Of a stretch of 64,000 nt of DNA, positions 18,754 to 27,673 are shown one piece after another. Made by a program: the position numbers and the translations under genes. Source of the DNA: Verrucomicrobiota bacterium (GTDB taxonomy: Bacteria; Verrucomicrobiota; Verrucomicrobiia; Limisphaerales; J093). The first letter of the stretch is position 1. Each line of letters starts with the position of its first letter. The stretch covers positions 18,423-82,422 of the forward strand of contig JAKLFY010000021.1 in assembly GCA_022710935.1 (NCBI GenBank), read 5' to 3'. The notes beneath the pieces are model-generated. The model saw nothing but the letters and a program-made list of their open reading frames with translations. It made no database searches and had not been told where the DNA came from.

Positions 18754-20994
18754 CTAGAACTCGACAGCCAACGCGCGCGGGCTCGACGTGTTGCTGAACC
18801 GGATCCAGAGGAGGCGCTGGTCCGGATCCCAAGACCAGTCATCCAACTGTTGCCCGGCGAGGGTCACGGTTTTCGGCGCGTTGGCGGCGTGCAGCAACAC
18901 GATCGCCGGCGTGCCGGCCACGCCTTCCACATGCCAGCACCTCGGGTCCGCGACAGAGGCGGCGGAGGCGGCGGGGAGCGTCTTGCAGGCGGATGCCAGG
19001 ACCGCCGGAGCGGGCGGAGTGACCTTGTCCAGATCGAGGAGGAACCAGCGGCTGCCCGGATCGAGCGTGACCTCGAGGCGCACTTTCAAGTCGGGATCGA
19101 ACAGGTTCACAAAACGACCGCGCAAGGTCTTGGGCGCACCGCCGACCGACTCGTCGAGGCCCGCCGCGACGACGTAGGGGCCGCGTTCGAGAACCAGGTA
19201 GTTCGTTTCGCGCCATTGCCGTGGCGACTTCGAGGTGGCGGCTTTGACGCTTGCGATGACGTTCGAGTCGCCTTCGGCGCTGGCCGCGGCGCGGGCTGGA
19301 TTCTCGCGCCGCCACAGGACGGCGCCTTTGCCCACGGCGCGGGGGGCGTCTTCCGCCGGCGCCGGCGACTCGACGCCTCCAGCCAGTCCGAGTTGTTCGA
19401 AGAGGTGAATCCGAGGAGTCGCGTACTGTCGCCCTTCGGTATTCCACCACTCGCGCACCCGGTTGTATGGATCGGAATCATCGTCCCAGACCACGAGCAC
19501 GCCGCCGGCGCGGACCCAATCCGCCAGGGGTCGATGCGCTTCTTCGGACATGGGTTTCTGTCCGTGATAACTCAGGAGGAGCACGGCGAAGTTCTTGAGG
19601 GAATCGGGCGATGTGATGTTCTCGATCACAACGGGGGCGACGGGCATTCCGCGCTTCAACAGAGGCAGGGCGAGTCCATAGACGTGGCTCAGGTGCGGAT
19701 CGCTCGGGGCGGGGTCGCCGCGCTGGAACATGAGCGAATCGCTGACAAGGATGCCGAGCCCCTCGGTGCCGCAGTCCCAGCGGACGCTGGTTTGCCGGAG
19801 ATCGTTCAAGGCGTTGAAGACCGTTTGAAGCTCGGCGGCATAGGCTGGCGGGATCGGTTCGCGCTCCCGCGGATTGCCCTTCTTGGGGTAGCGCCCGCCA
19901 AAGACGCGCTCGGGCCAGGGCGCAACCTCGTACTGCCAGACATCGGGCTGCAGCAACGAGGCCACCAGGGTGGATTCCCAGTTCGTGCGATAGTCCTCCC
20001 AATCGTGATCGGGATTGTCCTCGATCGGGTCGTTTAAATACCAGACGGTCCGGCCCGTCGAGCGGACGAGGTCCTGCATCGAGCCGTATTCGAGGAAGGC
20101 GGTCTCGAAGGTGCGTTCCTTGAGCTTGCCGCGAAAGAGGTTCGGGGTGCGCGACGTGCCGGTCCAGACCTGGGCGATGTAGCCGTCGCACCCGTTGAGC
20201 TGGCCCAGACTCGACTCCGGGCTCACGATGCGCCAGTGGGCGTAGTTGAGCAGGCTGTGGGACGGGACGTAGCAGCGGACTCGCTTGCCTGTTCGGCGGT
20301 TCCAATCCTGGACGTAGTCGAAGACCTGCTGGAGCGCCCGGCGATAAAGAAAGTACTTGAGCTTCGACGCGCGCCATTGGGCGTCGGCGCTGCTGTGCGG
20401 CGGTTGCCAATCTTCGAGGTAATGGGCGCGCCACGCGCGCTTGAAGCCCTCCGAGTAACCGCCACGGACCCAGAACTCGGGCTCTTCGAGGTGGATGGCG
20501 TCGACGCCGGCATCGAGGGCGCGCTGGACGCCGACGCACAGGAACCGCCCGTAGTTCTCGCCGGGGCACATGTAGTAGACGTCGCCGCCGTGGCTGATCT
20601 TCCGGCCCTCTCGGTCGGTCTGGGCCTCGTCCTCGTGGTTGACGCCGTCGAAGCGCCCGTACAGATAGTCCTGGTAGTTGCCCCACGACACGCCGGTCAT
20701 GACGTGAATCCGGTAGCCGCGATCCCGCCACGTCCGGATGCGTCCACCGAGGCCCGGATCGATGCCGTACACGATCGCCACGTCCGATCTCAGGTTGCCG
20801 TTCGGGCTCCAGCCCTGACCGGTCTGGAAGCAGGTCCGCTCGAGTTGCGCGAGCGGATCCTCGGGGAAGGCGGGCGGCAGGTCGGCGGCGAGGAGGCCGC
20901 ACGTCAGGAGGGCGCCAGCCAGGCCGGACATTGCACAAAAACGCATCTGTTCTGATCTCGATGCTTGCGGGACTGGCGTCGCGGGGCGGGTCAT
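18754..20994 (-). CDS. Exported glycosidase-like protein, TIM barrel plus Rossmann-like domain
   Basis: 746 residues. It starts at the ATG that overlaps the upstream stop (ATGA); an inner start at 20946 (MRFCAMSGLAGALLTCGLLA) would give a shorter signal peptide. The barrel has IRTWRDRGYRIHVMTGVSW, VYYMCPGENYGRFL, DAGVDAIHLEEPEFW (candidate catalytic Glu pair) and RVRCYVPSHSLLNY. A class I glutamine-amidotransferase-like fold follows (LKNFAVLLLSYHGQKPM, WVRAGGVLVVWDDDSD), as in beta-galactosidase trimerisation domains, then a beta-sandwich tail. I cannot name the family or substrate. Overlap with the DUF1080 gene indicates co-translation. Confidence 0.62.
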   Translation of the reverse strand: MTRPATPVPQASRSEQMRFCAMSGLAGALLTCGLLAADLPPAFPEDPLAQLERTCFQTGQGWSPNGNLRSDVAIVYGIDPGLGGRIRTWRDRGYRIHVMTGVSWGNYQDYLYGRFDGVNHEDEAQTDREGRKISHGGDVYYMCPGENYGRFLCVGVQRALDAGVDAIHLEEPEFWVRGGYSEGFKRAWRAHYLEDWQPPHSSADAQWRASKLKYFLYRRALQQVFDYVQDWNRRTGKRVRCYVPSHSLLNYAHWRIVSPESSLGQLNGCDGYIAQVWTGTSRTPNLFRGKLKERTFETAFLEYGSMQDLVRSTGRTVWYLNDPIEDNPDHDWEDYRTNWESTLVASLLQPDVWQYEVAPWPERVFGGRYPKKGNPREREPIPPAYAAELQTVFNALNDLRQTSVRWDCGTEGLGILVSDSLMFQRGDPAPSDPHLSHVYGLALPLLKRGMPVAPVVIENITSPDSLKNFAVLLLSYHGQKPMSEEAHRPLADWVRAGGVLVVWDDDSDPYNRVREWWNTEGRQYATPRIHLFEQLGLAGGVESPAPAEDAPRAVGKGAVLWRRENPARAAASAEGDSNVIASVKAATSKSPRQWRETNYLVLERGPYVVAAGLDESVGGAPKTLRGRFVNLFDPDLKVRLEVTLDPGSRWFLLDLDKVTPPAPAVLASACKTLPAASAASVADPRCWHVEGVAGTPAIVLLHAANAPKTVTLAGQQLDDWSWDPDQRLLWIRFSNTSSPRALAVEF

Positions 20995-21593
20995 GGCTTG
21001 GCCGGGGCCAGGGGCCGAATCCGGATGTTGCGAAAATCGAACGCTCTCTCTTCCGCCTGGATGCCGATGTAACCCTCGGTTGCATCGAGCGCATCGCTTT
21101 CCCAGGCCCGCTCGCCGTCGACATCGAGCGTGATCTGTTTCCCCTTCACTTCGATGCGGAACTTGACCCACTGATTGAGCGGGAGCCTGGGCGTCTCGGA
21201 CGGCACGACCGGTCGCGTCCCCTTCACCAGCCCGCCCAGGGCATCGTATCGCAAGTTCACCTGCCAGCCATCCTTCGGCCACGGTTTGCCTTCGAGGCCG
21301 GCGCGGATGAAGATGCCGCTGTCGTACTGGGGCACGAGGGCGCGCCACTCGAATTCGAGAACGAAATCGCGGTATTGCTTCTCGGTGCGGAGCCATCCCA
21401 TCCCGCTCACGAGCCGCAGGTTGCCCTCGACCACGTCGAACTTGGTGTCGTGGACGCCGACCCAGCCGGAGAGGTCTTTGCCGTTGAAGAGGGGATCCCA
21501 GTTGTCCTTGCCGGACTCAGCCGCCGATGCGGAACTCGAGATCAGGGCGCAGAGCACGAGCGTTTGCGCCAAAGGGGACGGAAGCGTTTTCAT
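20991..21593 (-). CDS. 3-keto-disaccharide hydrolase (DUF1080) family protein
   Basis: 200 residues with signal peptide MKTLPSPLAQTLVLCALISS. The DUF1080 concanavalin-like sandwich is clear: WDPLFNGKDLSGWVG, LRTEKQYRDFVLEFEWR, YDSGIFIRAG, WVKFRIEVKGKQITLDVDG and GYIGIQAEE near the end. The family is named for hydrolysis of 3-keto-glycosides produced by an oxidoreductase. The divergent gene at 21708 encodes such an oxidoreductase candidate. The stop overlaps the ATG of the next gene by four bases. Confidence 0.88.
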   Translation of the reverse strand: MKTLPSPLAQTLVLCALISSSASAAESGKDNWDPLFNGKDLSGWVGVHDTKFDVVEGNLRLVSGMGWLRTEKQYRDFVLEFEWRALVPQYDSGIFIRAGLEGKPWPKDGWQVNLRYDALGGLVKGTRPVVPSETPRLPLNQWVKFRIEVKGKQITLDVDGERAWESDALDATEGYIGIQAEERAFDFRNIRIRPLAPAKP

Positions 21594-21707
21594 GGGGCGC
21601 CACCCTAGTCAGGACTGCCGCCGAAATCCAGCGGCAACTCGCCCGGATCGTTCACAAGCTCCTCGCTAAACGTTGACAGACCGCGGATGCGGGAGTGAAC
21701 TCAGGCC

Positions 21708-23102
21708 ATGCCCACGTTCAACCTGCCCTCCCCGGCCCCGTCTGTCGCCGCTGCGCCTTCGTCCTTTGTCCCCGCCGGCCTCGCATCGAGGCGCGCCTTT
21801 CTCCGGCAGTCGACCCAGGCGGTCGCGGCGACCGCTTTGGCGGCGGTGTATCGTCCCGGCTACACCGCGGAACGGAACACGCTCAAGATCGCCCTGATTG
21901 GCTGTGGCGGACGCGGGACGGGCGCCGCCGCCAACGCCCTGCGGACACAAGGGCCAACGCAGCTCTGGGCGATGGCGGACGCCTTCGAGGACCGGCTCAA
22001 CAGCAGCCTGGCGACGCTTTCCGCGCAGTTCCCGACGCAAGTCGCGGTCCCTGCCGAACGCCGTTTCACGGGCCTCGACGGGTTCAAGAGGGCCATGGAC
22101 GCCGTGGACCCGGGGGACGTTGTTCTCCTGGCCACGCCACCTGCGTTCCGCCCGCTGCATCTCGAGTACGCGGTTGAACGGGGGCGGCACGTGTTCATGG
22201 AGAAATCGTTCGCCGTCGATGCCCCGGGCGTTCGGCGCGTCCTGAAAGCGGGCGAACGCGCCGCGGAGAAGAACGTGAAGGTGGCAGGCGGCCTGATGTG
22301 GCGGCATGACCTGGCGCGCCGGGCCGTGATCGACAGGATTCACGGCGGCGAAATCGGCGAGCTGGTCCTGCTCCGCACCTACCGCATGCATGGCGCGGTG
22401 GGGTTCAGCCCCAAGCGCCCCGGCCAGAGCGAACTCGCCCATCAGATCGCCAACTACAACAGCTTCACCTGGCTCAACGGCAGCTTCTTCGTCGACTGGC
22501 TGATCCACAACATCGACATCTGCTGCTGGGCGAAGAACGCGCTGCCCGTGACCGCGCAAGGCATGGGCGGACGCCAGACGCGCACCGAACCGGATCAGCT
22601 CTTTGACCAGTACTTCGTCGAGTACGCGTTTGCAGACGGGACGCGCCTGCTGGCGCAGGGCCGGCACATCAACAAGTGCTACGATATCTTCTCGGACTTC
22701 GCGCACGGGACCCGGGGATCCGCGGTGATCATGGAGAGCCTGGCGTCGCCCAGGCCGCGGCTCTATGCCGGCCACGCCCAGACGCGGGCCAACGAGACGT
22801 GGCGCTACAGCGGGCCCGAGCCCGACCCGTACCAGGTCGAGCAGGACCTCTTCTTCGCCGCCATTCGCGGGGACAGACCCTACAACGAGACCGAACGATG
22901 CGCCCACGCCGTAATGGTTGCCATCCTGGGGCGCATGGCGTCCGAATCGGGTCAGATGATCGCCTACGAGGACGCTCTGGCGTCGAACCTCGAACTGGCG
23001 CCCGGCCTGGATCAGTTCACGCTCGATTCGAAGGCCCCGGTCGAGCCCGACGCCCAGGGGCGGTACCCGATCGCCATGCCGGGCCAGACGAGGGTCATTT
23101 AG
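21708..23102 (+). CDS. Gfo/Idh/MocA-family oxidoreductase with Tat-like leader
   Basis: 464 residues. The leader contains ASRRAFLRQSTQAVAATALA, a twin-arginine signal inside a longer N terminus. The NAD(P)-binding fold is IALIGCGGRGTGAAANALR; the EKP-equivalent is FMEKSFAVDAPGV; the substrate domain has the WRHDLARRAV and FFVDWLIHNIDICCW stretch with the family His. Members oxidise sugar hydroxyls with tightly bound NAD. DgpA-type enzymes oxidise the C3-OH of glycosides. It is divergent from the DUF1080 gene (114 bp between starts), which suggests shared control. Confidence 0.88.
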   Translation: MPTFNLPSPAPSVAAAPSSFVPAGLASRRAFLRQSTQAVAATALAAVYRPGYTAERNTLKIALIGCGGRGTGAAANALRTQGPTQLWAMADAFEDRLNSSLATLSAQFPTQVAVPAERRFTGLDGFKRAMDAVDPGDVVLLATPPAFRPLHLEYAVERGRHVFMEKSFAVDAPGVRRVLKAGERAAEKNVKVAGGLMWRHDLARRAVIDRIHGGEIGELVLLRTYRMHGAVGFSPKRPGQSELAHQIANYNSFTWLNGSFFVDWLIHNIDICCWAKNALPVTAQGMGGRQTRTEPDQLFDQYFVEYAFADGTRLLAQGRHINKCYDIFSDFAHGTRGSAVIMESLASPRPRLYAGHAQTRANETWRYSGPEPDPYQVEQDLFFAAIRGDRPYNETERCAHAVMVAILGRMASESGQMIAYEDALASNLELAPGLDQFTLDSKAPVEPDAQGRYPIAMPGQTRVI

Positions 23103-23269
23103 GTTTCGGACGGTTCACGGTTGACGAACGACCGGCGCTCTCGCTCGGGCTTGGCGCAGGCAGGCGGTGCTTCAGCAGGGCTTTGCGCGGGACGTGACCG
23201 GCCATCGTTCATGGAGATTGACTTTCGGGTTGGGGACAACATGTCCACTGCGGAATACTGAAGCATTTG

Positions 23270-23294
23270 TCGGGGACGAGGACCTCCCCACTCC
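23270..23294 (-). repeat. REP-like hairpin, GGAG foot (imperfect)
   Basis: On the minus strand GGAG is followed by TGGGGAGGTCC-TCG-TCCCCG. The rest of 23103-23350 shows nothing I can name. Confidence 0.4.
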
Positions 23295-23350
23295 ACCTCC
23301 GATTCGACGAAGGCTGCTCCTTTTTCAAGCCAAGCACTTTAGACTTGGAA

Positions 23351-23842
23351 ATGGCGGTGTGCCGATTAGCTTTGCCGCCGGTGCGTTACTGTGTGCTTTT
23401 GCTCTGCCTGCCGCTCCTGGCGAGTCCGCTGGTGGCCGCGCCCGCCAAGCCGGCGAAGATCGTCAAGGTCCTCCCCCATTATGTGGATCTCGATGGGCGG
23501 ATCGCGCTTGCCCCGAGTCTGTTCGAGCGCGATGCCTACCAGGCCGTGCTGCGCCAGGACCGCACCCTGTGCTCGGGCCTTCGTTTCGACGTCCGGTGGA
23601 AAGCCAGGTCGTCGCCAACCGCCAAACTCAGACTGCGTCTCGAGTTGGTGACCTCGACGGGGAGCCGCGAGCGTCCGCTGGTGCTCGAAACGCCAGTCCG
23701 GCCAAAGTCTTTTGGGGGGTGTTGGGCGCGGTTGGGGCTCGAAGGCGAGGCGTTCCGCAGCGCGGGCGAGGTGATCGCGTGGCGCGCCACCCTGTGGAAC
23801 GGAGATCGACTCGAAGACGAGCAGCGCTCTTTCCTGTGGTGA
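23351..23842 (+). CDS. Small exported protein of unknown function
   Basis: 163 residues beginning MAVCRLALPPVRYCVLLLCLPLLA, a signal peptide. The mature part is a predicted beta-rich domain (ILPHYVD-like segment VLPHYVDLDGRIAL, CSGLRFDVRWKAR, LRLRLELVTSTGSRERPLVL, VIAWRATLWNGDRLEDEQRS). I recognise no family. Its stop is three bases before the CAP-domain gene, so the two are surely co-transcribed and may work together. The ORF opens further upstream at 23267, over a REP hairpin. Confidence 0.7.
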   Translation: MAVCRLALPPVRYCVLLLCLPLLASPLVAAPAKPAKIVKVLPHYVDLDGRIALAPSLFERDAYQAVLRQDRTLCSGLRFDVRWKARSSPTAKLRLRLELVTSTGSRERPLVLETPVRPKSFGGCWARLGLEGEAFRSAGEVIAWRATLWNGDRLEDEQRSFLW

Positions 23843-23845
23843 GGC

Positions 23846-25933
23846 ATGCCATTCATGCAAGCCACAACCGTGTCAATCCCTTTCGCCAAAGTTGTTCTCC
23901 TCTGTCTGCTGGCCTGTCTGCCGATCCGCGGCGCGGGGCGGACGATTGCGTACGGTGATCCGCCCCGATCTCCGCGGCCGGGGGAGGATTGGCGAGGCGC
24001 CCGGCGGGTGGCGCTCGCCCATTGGGGTGGAGCCGGGTTTGCGATCAATCTATCGAGCCGCGAGGAATCGCGCATCGCCCACAACACCCTCTACGCCGCC
24101 GGGGAATACGCAGACTCCGCCTGGGATGGGAGCGTGTCGAATTGCGTGGCCGGGACGACCGCCTCGACCTTCAAGGAGCTGACGCTGCTTCGAGTCAATT
24201 ACTTCCGCGCGATGGCAGGCGTGCCATCGACGGTTGTTTTGGAGAACACGTTCAACAGCAAGAACCAGGCGGCCGCTCTGATCATGGCCGCCAATGACAT
24301 GCTGAGCCACACACCGTCAGCCGAGTGGCATTGCTACACCGCCGCCGGTCAGGAGGCGGCGGGCAACTCCAATCTCGCCTTGGGATCGTCCGGGCCCGAT
24401 GCTATCAGCGGCTACATCCAGGACGACGGCGCAAACAACTACCCCGTCGGACACCGCCGCTGGGTGCTCTACCCCCAGACGCGGTTAATGGGCACCGGCG
24501 ACATCCCCCCTTCGGCCACGTGCTGGGGCGCAAACGCCAACTGGATCCTCGATGGGCACTTCTTCGATCCGCGCCCGGCCACGCGGGACGGCTTTGTCGC
24601 GTGGCCCCCGCCGGGTTTTGTGCCCTATCCGATTGTCTTCCCACGATGGTCTTTGTCTTACGGCGATGCGGATTTCAGCGGTGCGACCGTGAGCATGAGC
24701 GAGGGCGGTGTCCCGCTCGCGATCGTGGTCGAGCCGATCGAGACCGGCATGGGCGAGAATACCCTGGTCTGGTATCCGGCGGCTTTCGACCCGACCTCCG
24801 CGTCGGGTTGGCCGCGTCCGGCCGCCGACACGACCTACGCGGTCGCGATTTCGAATGTGCTGGTCGGGGGCAAACCGACGAGCTTCTCGTACTCGGTGAC
24901 GGTGTACGACCCCCAGGTGGCAGGCCCAGACACGCAGTGGGCGACTGTCACGGGGCCCAACCCGGCGGCGTTGAATCAGCCCAACCTCTACTCGATCACC
25001 CCCCTGCCGCGCGCGACCGGCTTCCAGTGGTTGTGCGGACGCCCCTGGGCGCTGAACGTGGTCGAAGGTGCCGAGAGTGGTCTGGGCGGTTTCACGGCGA
25101 GGACAAGTCCGGACTACGATCTCCTCGTCACGGTGCCCTCGTACGCCGGCACGTTTTACAGGCTGGCGCATCCGGCGCCGACTGACCAGATCCTCACCTA
25201 CCAGCGTCTCCTGCTGCCGGGCGCGGGGGCTCAGGTGTCGTTCCGCAGCCGGCTCACCCTGGCCACCAGCGGTCAGCAGGCCAAGGTGCAGATCTCGCCC
25301 GATGAAGGCTTAAGCTGGCGTGACGTTTACGCCCAGGCCGGCACCAACGACGTCGAGGGCGTGGGCGAACTCGACTTTGTCAATCGCACAGTCTCCCTGG
25401 CTTCGTTTGCCGGACGCCCCATCCTGCTGCGGTTCAATTACCAGGTCGACCCAAACCGGGCCTACTACGTCAACACGGATGTGGACGCTGGCTGGCACTT
25501 CGACAACGTCAAATTCACCGACACGCAGGAGCTGCGCAATCCCGTCACAGCACCGGCCAACGCGGATCTCACATTCTCCTTTGGCCCACTCGAGACGGGC
25601 GATTACGTTCTTTGCGCCCGCGCGCAGTACTTCAACCGGTACTACTCCGAATGGGGAGCCGTCAGCAGGGTCAACGCCAAGAACCTGCCCGTGCCAACAC
25701 TCGAAATCTCCGGTCCCCCACGTCTCGAAGGCGGCCAGACGATCGTCGAATTCCAAGTCACAAACTACCGATCGACGCTCGTTTTCGATCTCATGCGTGC
25801 CACCAATCCGGGCGGCCCCTGGCAGGCCGACAGCCAGGCCGCGCTCGAGGTCGTCTCCGCCAACACACGCTTCCGCCTCTCGAGCCCGTCGACCGCCCCC
25901 GGGCCCGTCTTTCTCCGCGTGCGCGCGCGCTAG
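23846..25933 (+). CDS. Exported CAP/SCP-domain protein
   Basis: 695 residues with a signal peptide ending near LACLPIRGAG. Residues about 60-210 form a CAP (SCP/PR1) domain: LLRVNYFRAMAGVP, NTFNSKNQAAALIMAAND, LSHTPSAEWHCYTAAGQEAA (His and Glu of the cavity) and NNYPVGHRRWVLYPQT. Further parts are Ig-like or jelly-roll beta domains (PILLRFNYQVDPNRAYYV, a MAM-like segment at about 430-570) and a C-terminal domain. CAP proteins bind lipids or peptides; bacterial ones are surface proteins of unsettled role. A repeat element starts 43 bp after the stop. Confidence 0.78.
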   Translation: MPFMQATTVSIPFAKVVLLCLLACLPIRGAGRTIAYGDPPRSPRPGEDWRGARRVALAHWGGAGFAINLSSREESRIAHNTLYAAGEYADSAWDGSVSNCVAGTTASTFKELTLLRVNYFRAMAGVPSTVVLENTFNSKNQAAALIMAANDMLSHTPSAEWHCYTAAGQEAAGNSNLALGSSGPDAISGYIQDDGANNYPVGHRRWVLYPQTRLMGTGDIPPSATCWGANANWILDGHFFDPRPATRDGFVAWPPPGFVPYPIVFPRWSLSYGDADFSGATVSMSEGGVPLAIVVEPIETGMGENTLVWYPAAFDPTSASGWPRPAADTTYAVAISNVLVGGKPTSFSYSVTVYDPQVAGPDTQWATVTGPNPAALNQPNLYSITPLPRATGFQWLCGRPWALNVVEGAESGLGGFTARTSPDYDLLVTVPSYAGTFYRLAHPAPTDQILTYQRLLLPGAGAQVSFRSRLTLATSGQQAKVQISPDEGLSWRDVYAQAGTNDVEGVGELDFVNRTVSLASFAGRPILLRFNYQVDPNRAYYVNTDVDAGWHFDNVKFTDTQELRNPVTAPANADLTFSFGPLETGDYVLCARAQYFNRYYSEWGAVSRVNAKNLPVPTLEISGPPRLEGGQTIVEFQVTNYRSTLVFDLMRATNPGGPWQADSQAALEVVSANTRFRLSSPSTAPGPVFLRVRAR

Positions 25934-25975
25934 CGTGGATTTCGTTGTCATCTTCCCGGTCGTGAGAAATCCGGG

Positions 25976-26068
25976 TTAGCGAGGCGTCGGGTGCCGGTGA
26001 TCGTGGTCGCTACCCGGCCGCCACGAGCCCTCCGCGCGCCTCCTCGGTCTGAGACGAAGCCTCGCTAA
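25976..26068 (+). repeat. 93-bp element with 10-bp inverted tips (right half of the dispersed repeat)
   Basis: It is bounded by TTAGCGAGGC and GCCTCGCTAA and contains GGGTGCCGGTGATCGTGG, shared with the copy at 51925. The TAG stop of the minus-strand serine hydrolase is part of the right tip (26065-26067). Confidence 0.72.
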
Positions 26069-27567
26069 TGCTCGACCCGTCCGATCAGTTGCGGTTGTTT
26101 GGTGGGGCCGAACGAGACATTGACTTCCTGATCGAACGCGACCTGGTCGCCGGAGAACCGGAGCTTGAACGCGGCGACGAAGGGCGTTTCATAGGCGCAC
26201 ATCTTCACGGTGTACGTGTCGTCCGCTGTCCAGGCGCCGCTGACGCCGACGGGCTGATCGGGGTAAGGTCCGAACGGATGGCGGGCGTTCTTCCAATCGC
26301 CCTTTCCGCAAGCCACGCGGCGTTCGACCCCGCCGATCCGAGTCGCGAGCGTGACGCCCTGGCCGTCGGCTCCGACATCGAGTCCGACCGACTCGAGCTT
26401 CTGCTCGTTGGCAGGGAACGCGAAGCGTTTGCCCGAGACCGATGATGCCATCGGAGACGAAGGCTGGCCTTGCGCCGGCGGCAGTTCGAGGCCAGCCAGC
26501 CTGCGTTCGAGCGCCCTCTGAGTCTCGGGATCGGCGGGCAGCGCCTGCGCGCCCAACGCAGGCAGAAGCCGGTCCCAGACGAGATTGAGGACCTGCTGCA
26601 TGTCTCTCACGCCGCCCGTGATCGCAATCACTGCATCCAGGCGGGGCACAACCACGCAGTACTGGCCGAATGCGCCGTCGCCGCGATAGGCGCCGTGGCG
26701 GCTGCGCCAGAACTGGTAGCCATAGCCCTGGTCCCAGTCGCTGTTCGGATTGCTGCCGTTCGCCACCTGGAGGCCGGTGGCGGCCTCGACCCACGCGGCC
26801 GGGAGCAGAGGCTTGCCGCCCCATAGGCCCTTCTGCAAGTAGAGTTGACCGAACCGCGCGATATCCTCCGTCCGAACGCTCAATCCATAACCCCCAAGCG
26901 TGATCCCCTCGGCATTGGCGCCCCAAGTCGGATTCTCGATCCCCAGCGGCTCGAAGAGTCGCGGGCGCAGGTAGTCCAGCACGGTCTCGCCCGTGACCTT
27001 TTGAACGATCGCCGACAGCATGAAGGTGGCCGCCGTGTTGTATCTGAAGTGCGTGCCGGGCTTGTGGGGCACCGGGTGATCGAGAAAGAGTTTGACCGTG
27101 AGCTTGCCCGTGCCCCAAACGGGTTCGTCCTGATGCCCCGTCGCCATCCGGAGCAGATCGCTGATGCGCATCGCCTTCAGGTTCGCGCTCGGCTCGGCAG
27201 GCGCCTGATCGGGAAAGAACTTCAGGACCTCATCGTGCACGCTGAGTTTGCCCTCCGCCACCGCCAAACCTACCGCCGTCGAAGTGAAACTCTTGCTCAG
27301 CGAATAGAGCTCGTGCGGGCTTCGAGGGTTGTAGGGCGCCCACCACCCTTCCGCCACCACGTGGCCATGCCGGACCAGCATGAAGCTGTGCATCCCCTCG
27401 ATCTGACGGTCGGCCGCATCGACGAATGCAATCAGGGCTGCGGACGAGACGCCTTGCTGTTCGGGGCTGCTGCGGGGCAAGGCCAGGGCCGTGTTGGGCG
27501 CGGCCGTGCATCGCAGGCTCAGGTAAACAGCGAACAGAATGCAGACGGACTTGAGGAAGTTTCTCAT
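26065..27567 (-). CDS. Beta-lactamase-family serine hydrolase
   Basis: 500 residues with signal MRNFLKSVCILFAVYLSL. Class C/penicillin-binding motifs are present: SLSKSFT (SxxK nucleophile and Lys) at about 110, RYNTAATF (YxN) near 205, and a C-terminal GQYCVVVP region in the place of the KTG box. A separate C-terminal beta domain covers about 400-500. Such proteins are esterases, D-aminopeptidases or D-Ala-D-Ala carboxypeptidases. The start is the ATG at 27567; upstream sequence overlaps the divergent gene. Its stop codon lies in an inverted-repeat element. Confidence 0.85.
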   Translation of the reverse strand: MRNFLKSVCILFAVYLSLRCTAAPNTALALPRSSPEQQGVSSAALIAFVDAADRQIEGMHSFMLVRHGHVVAEGWWAPYNPRSPHELYSLSKSFTSTAVGLAVAEGKLSVHDEVLKFFPDQAPAEPSANLKAMRISDLLRMATGHQDEPVWGTGKLTVKLFLDHPVPHKPGTHFRYNTAATFMLSAIVQKVTGETVLDYLRPRLFEPLGIENPTWGANAEGITLGGYGLSVRTEDIARFGQLYLQKGLWGGKPLLPAAWVEAATGLQVANGSNPNSDWDQGYGYQFWRSRHGAYRGDGAFGQYCVVVPRLDAVIAITGGVRDMQQVLNLVWDRLLPALGAQALPADPETQRALERRLAGLELPPAQGQPSSPMASSVSGKRFAFPANEQKLESVGLDVGADGQGVTLATRIGGVERRVACGKGDWKNARHPFGPYPDQPVGVSGAWTADDTYTVKMCAYETPFVAAFKLRFSGDQVAFDQEVNVSFGPTKQPQLIGRVEH

Positions 27568-27673
27568 AATACGCTCGAAGGCGAGCTTGCCCAAATCCGC
27601 GCCGGACGTCTGCCAGAAAGTTGTTGATGGTTTCGGTTTGTCTTGTCCGCAGGTTCCTTCCATTCTGGCCGCC

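Noticed and set aside
23103..23350. A short gene between the Gfo/Idh/MocA protein and the small exported protein
   Set aside because: Open frames overlap a GGAG-foot hairpin and lack similarity. The small exported protein's signal peptide begins at 23351.
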